Source of the DNA: Pseudomonadota bacterium
Lineage (GTDB): Bacteria; Pseudomonadota; Alphaproteobacteria; Caulobacterales; Caulobacteraceae
Assembly: GCA_020161365.1 (NCBI GenBank)
Contig: JAIUNU010000004.1
Location: 186,001-250,000 of the forward strand
Reading direction: 5' to 3'
DNA length: 64,000 nucleotides
The position numbers and the translations under genes were made by a program. Position 1 is the stretch's first letter, and each line of letters starts with the position of its first letter. Shown piece after piece: positions 45,974-55,869 of the stretch. Under the pieces are notes generated by a model that did no database searches, had not been told where the DNA came from, and worked only from the letters and a program-made list of their open reading frames with translations.

Positions 45974-46960
45974 ATGGACGACGCTTCCTCCCTCTATGAC
46001 GCCGCTCGCTTCAAGCGCGCCGGTCGCGGCAAGATCTATGACTCGATCATCGACACGATCGGCGACACGCCGCTGGTGCGCCTGCCGCGCCTGACGGCCG
46101 AGCTGAACCCCAAGGCCGAGGTGCTGGCCAAGCTGGAGTTCTTCAACCCGATCGCCTCGGTGAAGGACCGGATCGGGGTGTCCATGATCGAGTCCTTGGA
46201 AGCCCAGGGCGTGCTGAAGCCCGGCTCGACGATCGTGGAGCCGACCTCCGGCAACACCGGCATCGCCCTGGCCTTCGTCGCGGCGGCCAAGGGTTACAAG
46301 CTGACCCTGGTCATGCCCGAAAGCATGTCCATCGAGCGTCGCAAGATGTTGCTGCTGCTGGGGGCCAAGCTGGAACTCACCCCGGCGGAGAAGGGCATGC
46401 GCGGCGCCGTCGCCCGCGCCCAGGAGCTGATCGACGCGACGCCGGGCGCGGTCATGCCGCAGCAGTTCGAGAACGGCGCGAATCCTCTGATCCATCGCGT
46501 CTCGACCGCCGAGGAAATCTGGAACGACACCGCCGGCGCCGTGGACGCGGTGGTTTCGGGCGTCGGCACCGGCGGCACGATCACCGGGGTCGGGCAGGTG
46601 CTCAAGGCGCGCAAGCCGTCGCTGAAGATGGTGGCGGTCGAACCCGAGGCCTCGCCCGTGCTGTCGGGCGGCGCGCCGGGTCCGCACAAGATCCAGGGGA
46701 TCGGCGCCGGGTTCGTGCCGGGCGTGCTGGACCGCGGCGTGATCGACGACATCGTCCAGGTCAGCAACGACGACGCCTTCGCCATGGCCCGCCGCGCGGC
46801 GGCCACCGAGGGTTTACCGGTCGGCATCAGCTCCGGTGCGGCGCTGACGGCGGCCTTCGATCTGGCCCTTCGCGACGAGTACAAGGGCAAGACCATCGTG
46901 GTGATCATCCCGAGCTTCGCCGAGCGTTACCTGTCGACCGCCCTGTTCGACGGGCTCTAG
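45974..46960 (+). CDS. cysK: Cysteine synthase
   Basis: 328 residues from the ATG at 45974. PLP lysine K64 in [18 protein letters not shown] (near 91-99), [15 protein letters not shown] and the C-terminal [11 protein letters not shown]. It makes cysteine from O-acetylserine and sulfide. An N-terminal extension of about 20 residues precedes the usual [15 protein letters not shown]. It separates dcm from vsr on the same strand, 67 and 16 bases away. Confidence 0.95.
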   Translation: MDDASSLYDAARFKRAGRGKIYDSIIDTIGDTPLVRLPRLTAELNPKAEVLAKLEFFNPIASVKDRIGVSMIESLEAQGVLKPGSTIVEPTSGNTGIALAFVAAAKGYKLTLVMPESMSIERRKMLLLLGAKLELTPAEKGMRGAVARAQELIDATPGAVMPQQFENGANPLIHRVSTAEEIWNDTAGAVDAVVSGVGTGGTITGVGQVLKARKPSLKMVAVEPEASPVLSGGAPGPHKIQGIGAGFVPGVLDRGVIDDIVQVSNDDAFAMARRAAATEGLPVGISSGAALTAAFDLALRDEYKGKTIVVIIPSFAERYLSTALFDGL

Positions 46961-46976
46961 CCCCGGGCCGGGCGCC

Positions 46977-47432
46977 TTGAGCGATGTCTACGACAAGGCC
47001 AAGCGCTCGGCCGTCATGGCGCGGGTGCGGAGCCGGGACACCGGGCCCGAGCTTCGCCTGCGCCGACTGCTGACGGGTCTTGGCGCTCGCTATCGCCTGC
47101 ATCGCCAGGACCTGCCCGGCTCGCCTGACGTCGTGATGCCCGGGCGACGGCTGGCGTTCTTCGTCCACGGCTGTTTCTGGCACGGCCATGACTGCCCGCG
47201 CGGCGCGCGGGTGCCCAAGGCGAACCGCGAGTACTGGCTGGCCAAGGTCGCGCGGAATGTGGCGCGCGACGTGCGGACGCAAGCGGCCCTGGTCGAGGCG
47301 GGTTGGCGGGTCGAGACCGTGTGGGAATGCGACCTCAAGGACGAGGCCGCCCTGACGGAGCGACTTCAGGCGCTGCTGGACAGCACGTCGGCTTCCGCCC
47401 GACCTGCGTCGTCCCGGGCCGCCAGCACCTGA
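46977..47432 (+). CDS. vsr: Very short patch repair endonuclease Vsr
   Basis: 151 residues from a TTG at 46977 (MSDVYDKAKRSAVMARVRSRDTGPE). The catalytic Asp is in DLPGSPDVVMPGRRLAFFV and the zinc/His region in HGCFWHGHDCPRG. Vsr nicks beside T:G mismatches left by deamination of 5-methylcytosine, so it fits the methyltransferase two genes upstream. The last 22 residues overlap the convergent kinase gene (67-base overlap) and are Ser/Ala-rich, unlike the family core. Confidence 0.92.
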   Translation: MSDVYDKAKRSAVMARVRSRDTGPELRLRRLLTGLGARYRLHRQDLPGSPDVVMPGRRLAFFVHGCFWHGHDCPRGARVPKANREYWLAKVARNVARDVRTQAALVEAGWRVETVWECDLKDEAALTERLQALLDSTSASARPASSRAAST

Positions 47433-49132
47433 GACAAGGCCGTGAACAATTCGGTCGGGTCGATGGGCTTGGCGACGTGCGCGTTCATGCCGGCCGCCGT
47501 GCAGGCTTCCCAGTCCTTGACGGTGGCCGACGCCGTCACCGCGATGACCGGCGCATCGCGATTAGGGCTGGCGCTGGCGCGCAGCCGGCGCGTGGTCTCG
47601 CGACCATCCAGGCCCGGCATGTAGACGTCCATCAGCACGGCGTCGAAGACCTCCGACCCGAGCAGCTCCAGAGCCTCCTCGCCGGACTCGGCCAGGGTGG
47701 CCTCCACGCCGAACGGCTGCAGGATCAGCTCGACGGCCCGGCGGTTCACCACATGGTCGTCGACGACCAGGACTCGCAAGCCGCTGATCGAGGGCCCAAC
47801 CGGGCGGAGCGCGGGCGCGTCGGCGGGCTCAAGGAGCACGGACAGTCGGAAGCGGGCGCCTTGGCCGGGCTCGTTGGCCGCCGTCAGATCGCCGCCCATC
47901 AGGCGCGCCAGTTCACGGCTGATCGCCAGGCCGAGACCCGATCCGCCATGCTGGCGCACCACGGACTCGTCGAGCTGGTCAAAGGGGGTGAACAGGCGCG
48001 CGATCGCCGCCTCCGGAATGCCGGGACCGGTGTCGACCACGTCGATGGTCAGGCGCGCCTGGTCGCCGACGTGTTCGGTTCCCAGCGTGACGGCGACGCC
48101 GCCCCGGCCGGTGAATTTCGCGGCGTTGGAGAGAAGGTTGTTCAGCACCTGCTTCAGCCGCATCGCGTCGCCGGTCACCCACTGCGGCACGGTCGACGCG
48201 CCGGTGACGCGAAACTTCAGGCCCTTGCGCGCCAGCTCGGGCCGCCAAAGCCGAAGGGTGTCAGACAGGCTCTGGCGCAGGTTGAAGGGGGACTTCTCCA
48301 CCGACATGCGTCCAGCCTCAAGCCGGGAGAAGTCGAGAAGGTCGTTCAGAAGCGTGCGCATCAGGCCGCCGGCGTCGGCGATGAGCTGCGCGTGCATCCT
48401 GGAACTGGGCTCGGGAACCTCGCCGTGCAGGCGCGCGGCTCCGGCGAGGATGGCGCTGATGGGCGTCCGGAGTTCGTGACTGATCATGGCCACGAAGGCC
48501 GACTTCGCCGCCACCGCTTCCTCGGCCTCGTGCCGGCGCCGCTCGGCTTCGGTCTTGGCGTCCGCCTCGGCGCGCAGCGCGGCGCTGAGCGTGCGCGAGG
48601 CGACTGCGACGGCCGCGATCAGCAGAAGGGCCCCCAACCACAGGGCGCTGGCGAGCGGGGCATCGGGGTTCGCCTGTCGGGCGACGATCGGAATGATCAA
48701 CAGGTAGATGATATGGGGCGCGGCGGCGGAAATCGTGGCCGAGCGCAGGCTGCCGTTGACGATGACCACGTTCATCAGCGCGCCAGCCAGCAGCATGCCG
48801 CCCAGGGTGGGGGCGAAGCGCTCGTGCGACGCGAAAAGCGGAATGGAGAGGAAGCCGAAGATCGCCGAAGTCAGGAAAGGCGCGACGGTGACGGACACCA
48901 GACGCCAGCGCTCGTGACCGGAGCGCGGTTGATCGGCCAGCCACGCCGCCAGACGGGTTTCTAACAGCTGGATCGCCGTATACAGGGCCGCCCAGAGCCA
49001 GACCCAGCGCATGCCGACGAAGACGTCCAGAATCACCGAGATCACCAGGGTCGACCCGAGGCGCAGGTACATGTTGGCGCGTCGCGAGGCGACGGCCCGA
49101 GCCACGTCCTTGTCCACTGTCGTCGCGCTCAT
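47366..49132 (-). CDS. Hybrid sensor histidine kinase/response regulator, paralogue A
   Basis: 588 residues from the ATG at 49132, with GGGGGGAAGG upstream. About six membrane helices (residues 20-180) form the sensor; then HisKA with the phosphoacceptor His near 219 in ISHELRTPISAILAGAARL, the N-box LKQVLNNLLSNAAKFT, G-boxes VDTGPGIP and GGSGLGLAISREL, and a C-terminal receiver (RVLVVDDHVVNRRAVEL, VLMDVYMPGLDGRETTRRLR). No phosphotransfer or output domain follows, so an external Hpt or regulator is needed. It resembles the kinase at 61574 throughout. Confidence 0.93.
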   Translation of the reverse strand: MSATTVDKDVARAVASRRANMYLRLGSTLVISVILDVFVGMRWVWLWAALYTAIQLLETRLAAWLADQPRSGHERWRLVSVTVAPFLTSAIFGFLSIPLFASHERFAPTLGGMLLAGALMNVVIVNGSLRSATISAAAPHIIYLLIIPIVARQANPDAPLASALWLGALLLIAAVAVASRTLSAALRAEADAKTEAERRRHEAEEAVAAKSAFVAMISHELRTPISAILAGAARLHGEVPEPSSRMHAQLIADAGGLMRTLLNDLLDFSRLEAGRMSVEKSPFNLRQSLSDTLRLWRPELARKGLKFRVTGASTVPQWVTGDAMRLKQVLNNLLSNAAKFTGRGGVAVTLGTEHVGDQARLTIDVVDTGPGIPEAAIARLFTPFDQLDESVVRQHGGSGLGLAISRELARLMGGDLTAANEPGQGARFRLSVLLEPADAPALRPVGPSISGLRVLVVDDHVVNRRAVELILQPFGVEATLAESGEEALELLGSEVFDAVLMDVYMPGLDGRETTRRLRASASPNRDAPVIAVTASATVKDWEACTAAGMNAHVAKPIDPTELFTALSQVLAARDDAGRAEADVLSSSA

Positions 49133-49314
49133 CAGCGCCTTCCCCCCGAGATCGTCGCGCGACCCCATTTCAACCTAGGCTAGGCGCGAAGGGCTAAGAG
49201 GAGATGAAAGCCGCCCGTCGCGTCAATGGGGCGGCCCCGGGACGGGTTTTGGAAGGAAATTGCGCCCTTTTGCCAGTGCACGGGCAAGTCTTCGGTCCGA
49301 AACGGAATCTGCGG

Positions 49315-49599
49315 CTACGGCGGCGCGCCGAAGGCTCGCGCGATGTCGGCGGCCTCGACGCCGTCCAGCTCCAGGCGCTTGACCCGCGCGGTGTCTCCAG
49401 AGACCACGCGAACGGCCGAGCGCGGGACTTTAAGGGCCTTGGCGAGGAAGGCGATGAGGGCCGCGTTGGCCGCACCCTCCACCGGCGGGCTGCTGACGCG
49501 GACCTTCAGATAGGGGCGGCCATCGGCGTCACAGGCCCAGCCGTCGGCGGCGTCGCGGCCGCCGCGCGGAGTGAGACGAACGACGAGGCTAAGCGCCAA
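49315..49599 (-). CDS. DUF167/YggU family protein
   Basis: 94 residues: LVVRLTPRGGRDAADGW, YLKVRVSSPPVEGAANAALIAFLAKALKVPRSAVRVVSGDTARVKRLEL, the whole UPF0235 pattern. Function unknown; the fold resembles a small RNA-binding domain. It follows yggT by 3 bases, as in many proteobacteria. The 180 bases between it and the kinase hold no supported gene. Confidence 0.92.
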   Translation of the reverse strand: MALSLVVRLTPRGGRDAADGWACDADGRPYLKVRVSSPPVEGAANAALIAFLAKALKVPRSAVRVVSGDTARVKRLELDGVEAADIARAFGAPP

Positions 49600-49602
49600 G
49601 TG

Positions 49603-49917
49603 TCAGCCGACCAGGCCGACCAGCGTCATCCTCAGCGCCGGCAACAGGTAGTTCTGCACGCCCGAAATGATCAGCAGCACGATGATCGGGCTGATATCGA
49701 CGCCGCCCAGCGACGGGATAATGCGCTGGAACGGACGCAGCACGGGCCCGGTCACGCGATCGAGGAAGTCGAGGATCTGGTAGACGGCGTTGTTGCGACG
49801 GTTGATGACGTCGAACGCCACCAGCCAGCTCAGGATCGCCGAGATGACGATCGCCCACCACAGAAGGCTGAGCAGGCCGTCGAGGATGAAGAACACGAAG
49901 TTGATAAGGGCGGTCAT
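49603..49917 (-). CDS. YggT family membrane protein
   Basis: 104 residues from the ATG at 49917. Two hydrophobic segments (FVFFILDGLLSLLWWAIVISAILSWL and the C-terminal SPIIVLLIISGVQNYLL) flank the conserved RVTGPVLRPFQRIIPSLGGVDISPI. Some members take part in osmotic or potassium homeostasis, but the family function is not settled. First gene of yggT-yggU. Confidence 0.92.
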   Translation of the reverse strand: MTALINFVFFILDGLLSLLWWAIVISAILSWLVAFDVINRRNNAVYQILDFLDRVTGPVLRPFQRIIPSLGGVDISPIIVLLIISGVQNYLLPALRMTLVGLVG

Positions 49918-50023
49918 GAGGGTCCTGTCCTGACTTTTCGCTTCTTGCCGCGCCACGCGCGTGCTGGCAAGCGAAGGAGCCGCTTGACGAGCGCGCTTTG
50001 GGGCCGTATCTCCGCCGCTCCTT

Positions 50024-50099
50024 GGGGCCGTAGCTCAGATGGTAGAGCGCCTCGTTCGCAATGAGGAGGTCAGGGGTTCGATTCCCCTCGGCTCCACCA
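50024..50099 (+). tRNA. tRNA-Ala, anticodon CGC
   Basis: 76 nt with encoded CCA. Acceptor stem GGGGCCG/CGGCTCC contains the G3-U70 pair that marks alanine tRNAs; the anticodon loop is TTCGCAA (anticodon CGC, codon GCG); the T-arm reads AGGGGTTCGATTCCCCT. A short similar string (GGGGCCGTATCTCC, from 50000) lies just upstream and may be a partial 5' duplicate. 50100-50256 holds no supported gene. Confidence 0.97.
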
Positions 50100-50256
50100 A
50101 GGACCCCCAACCCGCTGAGTGACGCCTCCCCGACGAGGCGATTTTCGCATTTTCTTGCCTTCATGCTTCGAGGCCCTGCGACGTCACGTCACAGGGCTCT
50201 CGCACGCACGGAGGGGCGGCGCGCGGCGGTGGGTCCATCGCGCCGCGAATCAGGTT

Positions 50257-52218
50257 TCAGGCGGACGCCGCTTCGGCCACGGCCTCTGCGGTGATGCCGA
50301 ATTCCTTATAGAGACGCTCGAACGGAGCCGATGCGCCGAAGCTCTTCATGCCGACGAACTTGCCGTTCTCGCCAATGAAGCGCTCCCAGCCCATGCGCAC
50401 GCCGGCTTCGACGGCCACGCGCACCGGGGCCTTGCCGATGACGGCGGCTTGGTAGGCGGCGGGCTGCTGGTCGAAGAGCTCCCAGCAGGGGGTGGAGACG
50501 ACGCGGGTCGGCTTGCCCTGGGCCTGTAGGATGTCGCGCGCGGCGACGGCGACGCCCACCTCGGTGCCCGAGGCGAAGATCGTTACCTGAGCTTCGCCGC
50601 CCTCGGCCGCCAGCAACTCGTAGGCGCCCTTGGCCGACAGATCGCCGCCCTGGGTGCGGACGTGCGGGGTTTTCTGGCGCGACAGGGTCATTACCGACGG
50701 CGTGCGCTGATGCTGCAAAGCCGCCTTCCAGCATTCGGCGGCTTCCACCGCGTCGGCCGGACGGAAGACCAGCAGGTTGGGGATAGCGCGCAGGGACGCC
50801 ACGTGCTCGACCGGCTGGTGGGTCGGGCCGTCCTCGCCCAGGCCGATGGAGTCGTGGGTCATCACGTGGATGACGCGGGCCTCCATCAGGGCGCCGAGGC
50901 GGATCGCTGCGCGGCTGTAGTCGGCGAAGGCCAGGAAGGTGCCTGAATAGGGGATGATCCCGCCGTGCAGCGACATGCCGTTCATGGCGGCGGCCATGCC
51001 GAACTCGCGCACGCCGTAGTGGACGTAGCGGCCTTCGTAGCCCGGGGCGTCGAACGCGCCCATGCCCTTGACGAGGGTGTTGTTCGAGCCGGTCAGATCG
51101 GCCGAGCCGCCGATCATCTCGGGGATCGCCGGGATCAGATGATCCAGGGCTGAGCCAGAGTGCACGCGGGTCGCGTTGACCGGCTTGGTCTCCAGGGCCT
51201 TGGCGATGTGGGCGTCCAGGGCTTCGAAAGCGTTGGCCGGCAGCTCGCCCTTCATGGCGCGGGTGAAGTCGGCGCTCTTGGGCGAAGAGGCCAGCTTGGC
51301 CTCCCACGCCTTGCGGACCTTGGCGCCGCGACGGCCGACGCTCTTCCAGGCCTTGGCGATGTCGTCCGGCACGGTGAACGGCGCAGCGTCCCAACCCATG
51401 GCGACGCGCGAGGCGGCGATCTCGTTGTCGAACAGGGTGTAGCCGTGGCTGTGGGGGTCGCCTTCCTTGGGGCCCGCACCCTTGGAGATCAGCGTCTTGC
51501 ACGCGATCATGGTCGGACGGTCCTGCTTTGTGGCCCAGCGCAGGGCGGCGGCGATCTTGCCGTGGTCGTGGCCGTCGACGACCTTGACCGCCCAGCCAGC
51601 GGCCTTGAAGCGGGCGACCTGGTCGCCGGTCTCGGCGATGGTGGCCTCGCCGTCGATGGTGGTGTTGTTGTCGTCGAACAGCACCGTCAGCTTGTTCAGG
51701 CGCAGGCGGCCGGCGATGCTGATCGCTTCGTGGCTGACGCCTTCCATCAGGCAGCCGTCGCCGGCGATGACCCAGGTACGGTGATCGACGAGATCCGAGC
51801 CGTAGCGCGCGGCCAGATGCGCCTCGGCCATCGCCATGCCGACGGCGGTGGCCAGGCCCTGGCCCAGCGGACCGGTGGTGGTCTCGACGCCGGGCGTGTG
51901 GTGGACTTCCGGGTGGCCGGGGGTCAGCGAACCCCACTGACGGAAGTTCTCGATCTCTTTCATCGTCACGGCCTTGAAGCCGGTCAGATGCAGCAGCGAA
52001 TAGAGCAGCATCGAGCCGTGACCGGCCGACAGCACGAAGCGGTCCCGGTCGGCCCAGTCAGGCCGGCTGGCGTCGAACTTGAGGAACTTGCCCCACAGAA
52101 CCGTCGCCACGTCAGCCATGCCCATCGGCATGCCCTGGTGTCCGGACTTGGCCTTGTGCACGGCGTCCATGGAAAGGACGCGGATCGCGTCGGCCATCTT
52201 GATGGGCGAAACGGGCAT
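50257..52218 (-). CDS. tkt: Transketolase
   Basis: 653 residues from the ATG at 52218. Thiamine diphosphate motif GDGCLMEGVSHEAISIAGRLRLNKLTVLFDDNN, substrate His in HKAKSGHQGMPMGMA, pyrimidine domain HDSIGLGEDGPTHQPVEH. Moves ketol units between pentose phosphates and glycolytic sugars, also giving erythrose-4-phosphate and heptose precursors. It is divergent from nadE across about 200 bases. Confidence 0.97.
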   Translation of the reverse strand: MPVSPIKMADAIRVLSMDAVHKAKSGHQGMPMGMADVATVLWGKFLKFDASRPDWADRDRFVLSAGHGSMLLYSLLHLTGFKAVTMKEIENFRQWGSLTPGHPEVHHTPGVETTTGPLGQGLATAVGMAMAEAHLAARYGSDLVDHRTWVIAGDGCLMEGVSHEAISIAGRLRLNKLTVLFDDNNTTIDGEATIAETGDQVARFKAAGWAVKVVDGHDHGKIAAALRWATKQDRPTMIACKTLISKGAGPKEGDPHSHGYTLFDNEIAASRVAMGWDAAPFTVPDDIAKAWKSVGRRGAKVRKAWEAKLASSPKSADFTRAMKGELPANAFEALDAHIAKALETKPVNATRVHSGSALDHLIPAIPEMIGGSADLTGSNNTLVKGMGAFDAPGYEGRYVHYGVREFGMAAAMNGMSLHGGIIPYSGTFLAFADYSRAAIRLGALMEARVIHVMTHDSIGLGEDGPTHQPVEHVASLRAIPNLLVFRPADAVEAAECWKAALQHQRTPSVMTLSRQKTPHVRTQGGDLSAKGAYELLAAEGGEAQVTIFASGTEVGVAVAARDILQAQGKPTRVVSTPCWELFDQQPAAYQAAVIGKAPVRVAVEAGVRMGWERFIGENGKFVGMKSFGASAPFERLYKEFGITAEAVAEAASA

Positions 52219-52376
52219 GAGGGCTTCCGTCTTTGTATGTTTTGCAGGGCTGCGCGAGGGGCGCACTCGCATGGGAACCCTTGAGGGTCAACCCGCGCGG
52301 GCCGGTTAAGCGGCGCGGAGCGCGCCTCGTGGGCGCTTTGCAACATGGCCTGCAGGGTTTATAGCTGGCGACCGAC

Positions 52377-52397
52377 TTATGCTCAGTTTAAGCATAA
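52377..52397 (+). promoter_or_regulatory. Operator-like inverted repeat before nadE
   Basis: TTATGCT-CAGTTTA-AGCATAA: a perfect 7-bp inverted repeat with a 7-base spacer, ending 17 bases before the nadE start codon. It has the shape of a repressor site for NAD genes in alphaproteobacteria (NadQ-type palindromes with TATGCTCA half-sites come to mind), but I cannot verify the consensus. As RNA it could also fold as a hairpin near the ribosome site. Confidence 0.5.
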
Positions 52398-52414
52398 CCT
52401 GAAAGGCTGGTCCC

Positions 52415-54451
52415 TTGGGTCGTCCGTCGTTCTTCTCGCCCTACCGCCACGGTTTCGTGCGCGTCGCCACCGCCGTCCCCAAGGTCAAGCTGGCGGATCC
52501 GGCGACCAACGCCCGGAACATCCTGGCGCTGGCGCGTGAGGCCCATGACGCCGGCGTGGCGGTCATCGTGTTCCCCGAGCTCGGCCTCACGGGCTACACC
52601 ATCGATGATCTGCTGCAGCAGGATGTGCTGCTCGACGCCGTCGAGGCGGCGATCGCGACCCTGGCCGAAGAGAGCGCCGATCTGGCCCCGATGATCGTGG
52701 TCGGCGGCCCGATCCGTGACGCCGGCCGCCTCTACAATACGGCCATCGCCGTTCAGGGCGGCAAGGTTCTGGGCGTCGTCCCCAAGAGCTTCCTGCCCAA
52801 CTATCGCGAGTTCTATGAGCGGCGCTGGTTCACGCCGGGCGCGGGTGTCGCGGGCAAGACCTTGAGTCTGGCCGGCCAGTCGGTCCCGTTTGGGACCGAC
52901 ATCCTGTTTCGCGGCGAGGGCGTGTCGCCCTTCACCGTGGGTGTCGAGGTCTGCGAGGACCTCTGGACCCCGACCCCGCCCAGCACGGCCCAGGCCCTGG
53001 CCGGGGCCGAGATCCTGCTGAACCTGTCGGCCAGCAACATCACGATCGGCAAGTCCGAGACGCGGCGCCTGCTCTGCGCCAGCCAGGCCTCCCGGATGAT
53101 CGCGGCCTATGTCTATTCGGCGGCCGGAGCGGGGGAGAGCTCGACCGACCTGGCCTGGGACGGCCACGTGGATATCCACGAGATGGGCGCCCTGCTCGCG
53201 GAGACCCCACGCTTTTCGACCGGCCCGGCCTGGACCTTCGCCGATGTCGATGTCGATCGGCTCCGGCAGGAGCGGATGCGAGTGGGCAGCTTTGGCGACG
53301 CCATGGCCTTGGCCCCTAGCAAGACGCCGTTCCGGATGGTTCCGTTCGCCTTCTCCGCTCAGGAGGGGGATCTGGCCTTGGCGCGGCCGCTGGAACGCTT
53401 TCCGTTCACGCCCTCCGATCCGGCCAAGCTGCGGGAGAACTGCTATGAAGCCTACAATATTCAGGTCCAGGGGCTCGCCCGTCGGCTGGAAGCCTCGGGC
53501 CTGAAGAAGCTGGTGATCGGCGTTTCGGGAGGGCTGGACTCGACCCAGGCCCTGCTCGTGGCGGCCAAGGCGATGGATCAGCTTGGTCTGCCGCGGACCA
53601 ACATCCTGGCCTACACCCTGCCGGGCTTTGCGACCTCGGACCGGACCAAGTCCAACGCCTGGTCGTTGATGTGGGCCATGGGCGTCACCGCCGCCGAACT
53701 GGATATCCGACCCGCCGCGACCCAGATGCTGAAGGATCTGGACCACCCGTTCGGGCGCGGCGAGCCGGTCTATGACGTGACCTTCGAGAACGTCCAGGCC
53801 GGCCTGCGCACCGACTATCTGTTCCGACTGGCCAACCACCACGCCGCCCTCGTGGTGGGTACCGGCGACCTGTCGGAGCTGGCGCTGGGCTGGTGCACCT
53901 ATGGCGTCGGCGACCACATGAGCCACTACAACCCCAACTGCGGCGCGCCGAAGACCCTGATCCAGCACCTGATCCGCTTTGTGGCCCATTCGGGCGACGT
54001 GGACGCCGACGCTGCGGCTCTGCTCGAGGATATCCTGGCGACGGAAATCTCGCCGGAGCTTGTGCCGGGGGAAGCGGTCCAGGCGACCGAGAGTTTCGTG
54101 GGTCCCTACGCCCTGCAGGACTTCAATCTCTACTACATGACCCGCTACGGCATGGCGCCGTCCAAGATCGCGTTTCTGGCCTGGAGCGCCTGGCATGACG
54201 TCGAGCGCGGCGCCTGGCCCGCAGGCCTGCCCGAAAGCGCGCGACGCGCCTATGATCTGCCGGAGATCAAGCGCTGGCTGGAGCTGTTCCTGAAGCGGTT
54301 CTTCGCCAACCAGTTCAAACGCTCGGCCGTGCCGAACGGGCCGAAAATCTCGTCCGGCGGCGCGTTGTCGCCCCGCGGCGACTGGCGGATGCCTTCGGAC
54401 GTTACCGCCGACGCCTGGCTAGCCGAACTGCGCGAAGGCGTTCCCGCCTGA
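52415..54451 (+). CDS. nadE: Glutamine-dependent NAD synthetase
   Basis: 678 residues from the TTG at 52415 ([18 protein letters not shown]). The N-terminal nitrilase-fold glutaminase keeps Glu in FPELGLTGY and Cys in [10 protein letters not shown]; the C-terminal ATP-pyrophosphatase domain has [10 protein letters not shown]. It amidates nicotinate adenine dinucleotide to NAD using glutamine. Length matches the two-domain type. Upstream GAAAGG supports the start despite the rare codon. Confidence 0.95.
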   Translation: MGRPSFFSPYRHGFVRVATAVPKVKLADPATNARNILALAREAHDAGVAVIVFPELGLTGYTIDDLLQQDVLLDAVEAAIATLAEESADLAPMIVVGGPIRDAGRLYNTAIAVQGGKVLGVVPKSFLPNYREFYERRWFTPGAGVAGKTLSLAGQSVPFGTDILFRGEGVSPFTVGVEVCEDLWTPTPPSTAQALAGAEILLNLSASNITIGKSETRRLLCASQASRMIAAYVYSAAGAGESSTDLAWDGHVDIHEMGALLAETPRFSTGPAWTFADVDVDRLRQERMRVGSFGDAMALAPSKTPFRMVPFAFSAQEGDLALARPLERFPFTPSDPAKLRENCYEAYNIQVQGLARRLEASGLKKLVIGVSGGLDSTQALLVAAKAMDQLGLPRTNILAYTLPGFATSDRTKSNAWSLMWAMGVTAAELDIRPAATQMLKDLDHPFGRGEPVYDVTFENVQAGLRTDYLFRLANHHAALVVGTGDLSELALGWCTYGVGDHMSHYNPNCGAPKTLIQHLIRFVAHSGDVDADAAALLEDILATEISPELVPGEAVQATESFVGPYALQDFNLYYMTRYGMAPSKIAFLAWSAWHDVERGAWPAGLPESARRAYDLPEIKRWLELFLKRFFANQFKRSAVPNGPKISSGGALSPRGDWRMPSDVTADAWLAELREGVPA

Positions 54452-54558
54452 GCCGAGGCCCCTTGAGGAAAAACCTTCGTTACCGTCGGCTTTGCCTTTA
54501 AGCAGTCGGCGCAAGAGCCCTGACAGGGGGCGAAGACGGCTGTTTATGAGGACAAGTC

Positions 54559-55869
54559 TTGGCGGCGATCTATCCGGTGATCCTGTGCGGGGGCTCTGGC
54601 ACCCGTCTCTGGCCCGCGTCGCGTAGCGACCAGCCCAAGCAATTTCTGAAGCTGGTCGGCGACCGGTCCTCGTTCCAGGAAACCGTCCTGCGGGTGAAGG
54701 ACATCCCTGGCGTGGCCGAGGTTGTCGTCGTCACCGGCGAGGCGATGGTCGCTTTCGTGGCCGAGCAGACCGCCGAGATCGGCGCCTGGGCGACGATCCT
54801 CGTCGAACCCGAGGCGCGTGACAGCGCGCCGGCCGTGGCCGCCGCCGCCGCCTATGTCCAGGCCCGGGACCCGGCCGGCGTGGTGCTGATGCTGGCCGCC
54901 GACCACCACATCGCCCAGCCCGAAATCTTCCAGCAAGCGGCCGTCACCGCCGCCAGGGCGGCCGAGCAGGGCTATATCGTCACGTTCGGAGTGCAGCCGA
55001 CGGTTCCCGCGACCGGTTTCGGCTACATCCGTCCCGGCGCGCCGCTCCTGGACGGTTCGGTGCGCGAAGTCGCCGCCTTCGTCGAAAAGCCCGACCAAAT
55101 CACGGCCGAGCGCTACCTGCTGGAGGGTTATCTCTGGAACAGCGGCAACTTCGCCTTCCAGGCCGCGACCCTTCTGGCCGAGTTCGACGCCTTCGAGCCC
55201 ACGGTCGCCGCGGCCGCCAGGAGCTGTGTCGCCGGCCTTGAACTGGAGGCCGGGATCGGTCGCCTCGACCGCGACGCCTTCGCCCAGGCCAAGAAGATCT
55301 CGCTCGACTACGCGGTCATGGAGCGCACCCAAAAGGCGGCCGTCGCGCCGGCCGCGTTCGCCTGGTCGGACCTGGGGGCCTGGGACGCGATCTGGGAAGC
55401 GTCGACGCGCGACGACGACGGCAACGCCCGGGCGGGCGACGTCGAACTGCATGGATCGTCCAATGTCCTTGTGCGGTCGACCGGACCCTATGTCGGCGTG
55501 ATCGGCGTCAACGACATCGTCGTGGTGGCCGAGCCTGACGCTGTGCTGGTCTGCCATCGCAAGGACAGCCAGGCGGTCAAGACGCTGGTGGATGGCCTGA
55601 AAGCCAAGGGCCGCTCGATCGCCTCGCGCAAGAACGCCGTCTCGAACGGCGCCGAGACGCTGGTTTCGACCGACGCCTTCGACGTCGAACTGCGCCGCTC
55701 TGCGGCAGGCGAGACGGTGTTGCTGCCCGCTTCGACGATCCAGCTTCTGGAGGGCGTGATCGAGATGGACGGCGAGGTCTACGCCTCTGGAGCGCTCCTG
55801 ACGCTGGACACCGACGTTCAGGTCCGCGCGATCGGGGCCGCGACCCTGCTGGTTACGCGGCCGCGCTGA
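54559..55869 (+). CDS. manC: Mannose-1-phosphate guanylyltransferase
   Basis: 436 residues from a TTG at 54559 with GAGGACAAG upstream. Pyrophosphorylase signature ILCGGSGTRLWPASRSDQPKQFLKL, and FVEKPD with YLWNSGNFAF later. The C-terminal 90 residues look like a beta-helix or cupin remnant (VLLPASTIQLLEGVIEMDG) but lack the H-R-E-H-W zinc motif of the bifunctional isomerase, so only GDP-mannose formation is expected. GDP-mannose serves O-antigen, perosamine and fucose-type sugars. It overlaps the convergent epimerase gene by 17 bases. Confidence 0.92.
   Translation: MAAIYPVILCGGSGTRLWPASRSDQPKQFLKLVGDRSSFQETVLRVKDIPGVAEVVVVTGEAMVAFVAEQTAEIGAWATILVEPEARDSAPAVAAAAAYVQARDPAGVVLMLAADHHIAQPEIFQQAAVTAARAAEQGYIVTFGVQPTVPATGFGYIRPGAPLLDGSVREVAAFVEKPDQITAERYLLEGYLWNSGNFAFQAATLLAEFDAFEPTVAAAARSCVAGLELEAGIGRLDRDAFAQAKKISLDYAVMERTQKAAVAPAAFAWSDLGAWDAIWEASTRDDDGNARAGDVELHGSSNVLVRSTGPYVGVIGVNDIVVVAEPDAVLVCHRKDSQAVKTLVDGLKAKGRSIASRKNAVSNGAETLVSTDAFDVELRRSAAGETVLLPASTIQLLEGVIEMDGEVYASGALLTLDTDVQVRAIGAATLLVTRPR

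Noticed and set aside
44782..47432. Complete restriction-modification system
   Set aside because: Only methyltransferase and Vsr are present; the gene between is a clear cysK.
49204..50064. Long plus-strand ORF with a GAGGAG next to its ATG
   Set aside because: It is antisense to DUF167 and yggT, and its product is His/Asp/Arg-rich as expected for a shadow frame.
50024..50256. tRNA-Ala as an integration site for a mobile element
   Set aside because: No integrase, no repeat of the tRNA 3' end downstream, and housekeeping genes on both sides.
50061..50294. Plus-strand ORF starting inside the tRNA
   Set aside because: Starts within tRNA-Ala, product is Arg/Pro-rich with no recognisable pattern.
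54559..55869. Bifunctional mannose-6-phosphate isomerase/GDP-mannose pyrophosphorylase
   Set aside because: The C-terminus lacks the zinc-binding isomerase motif and the protein is shorter than bifunctional forms.
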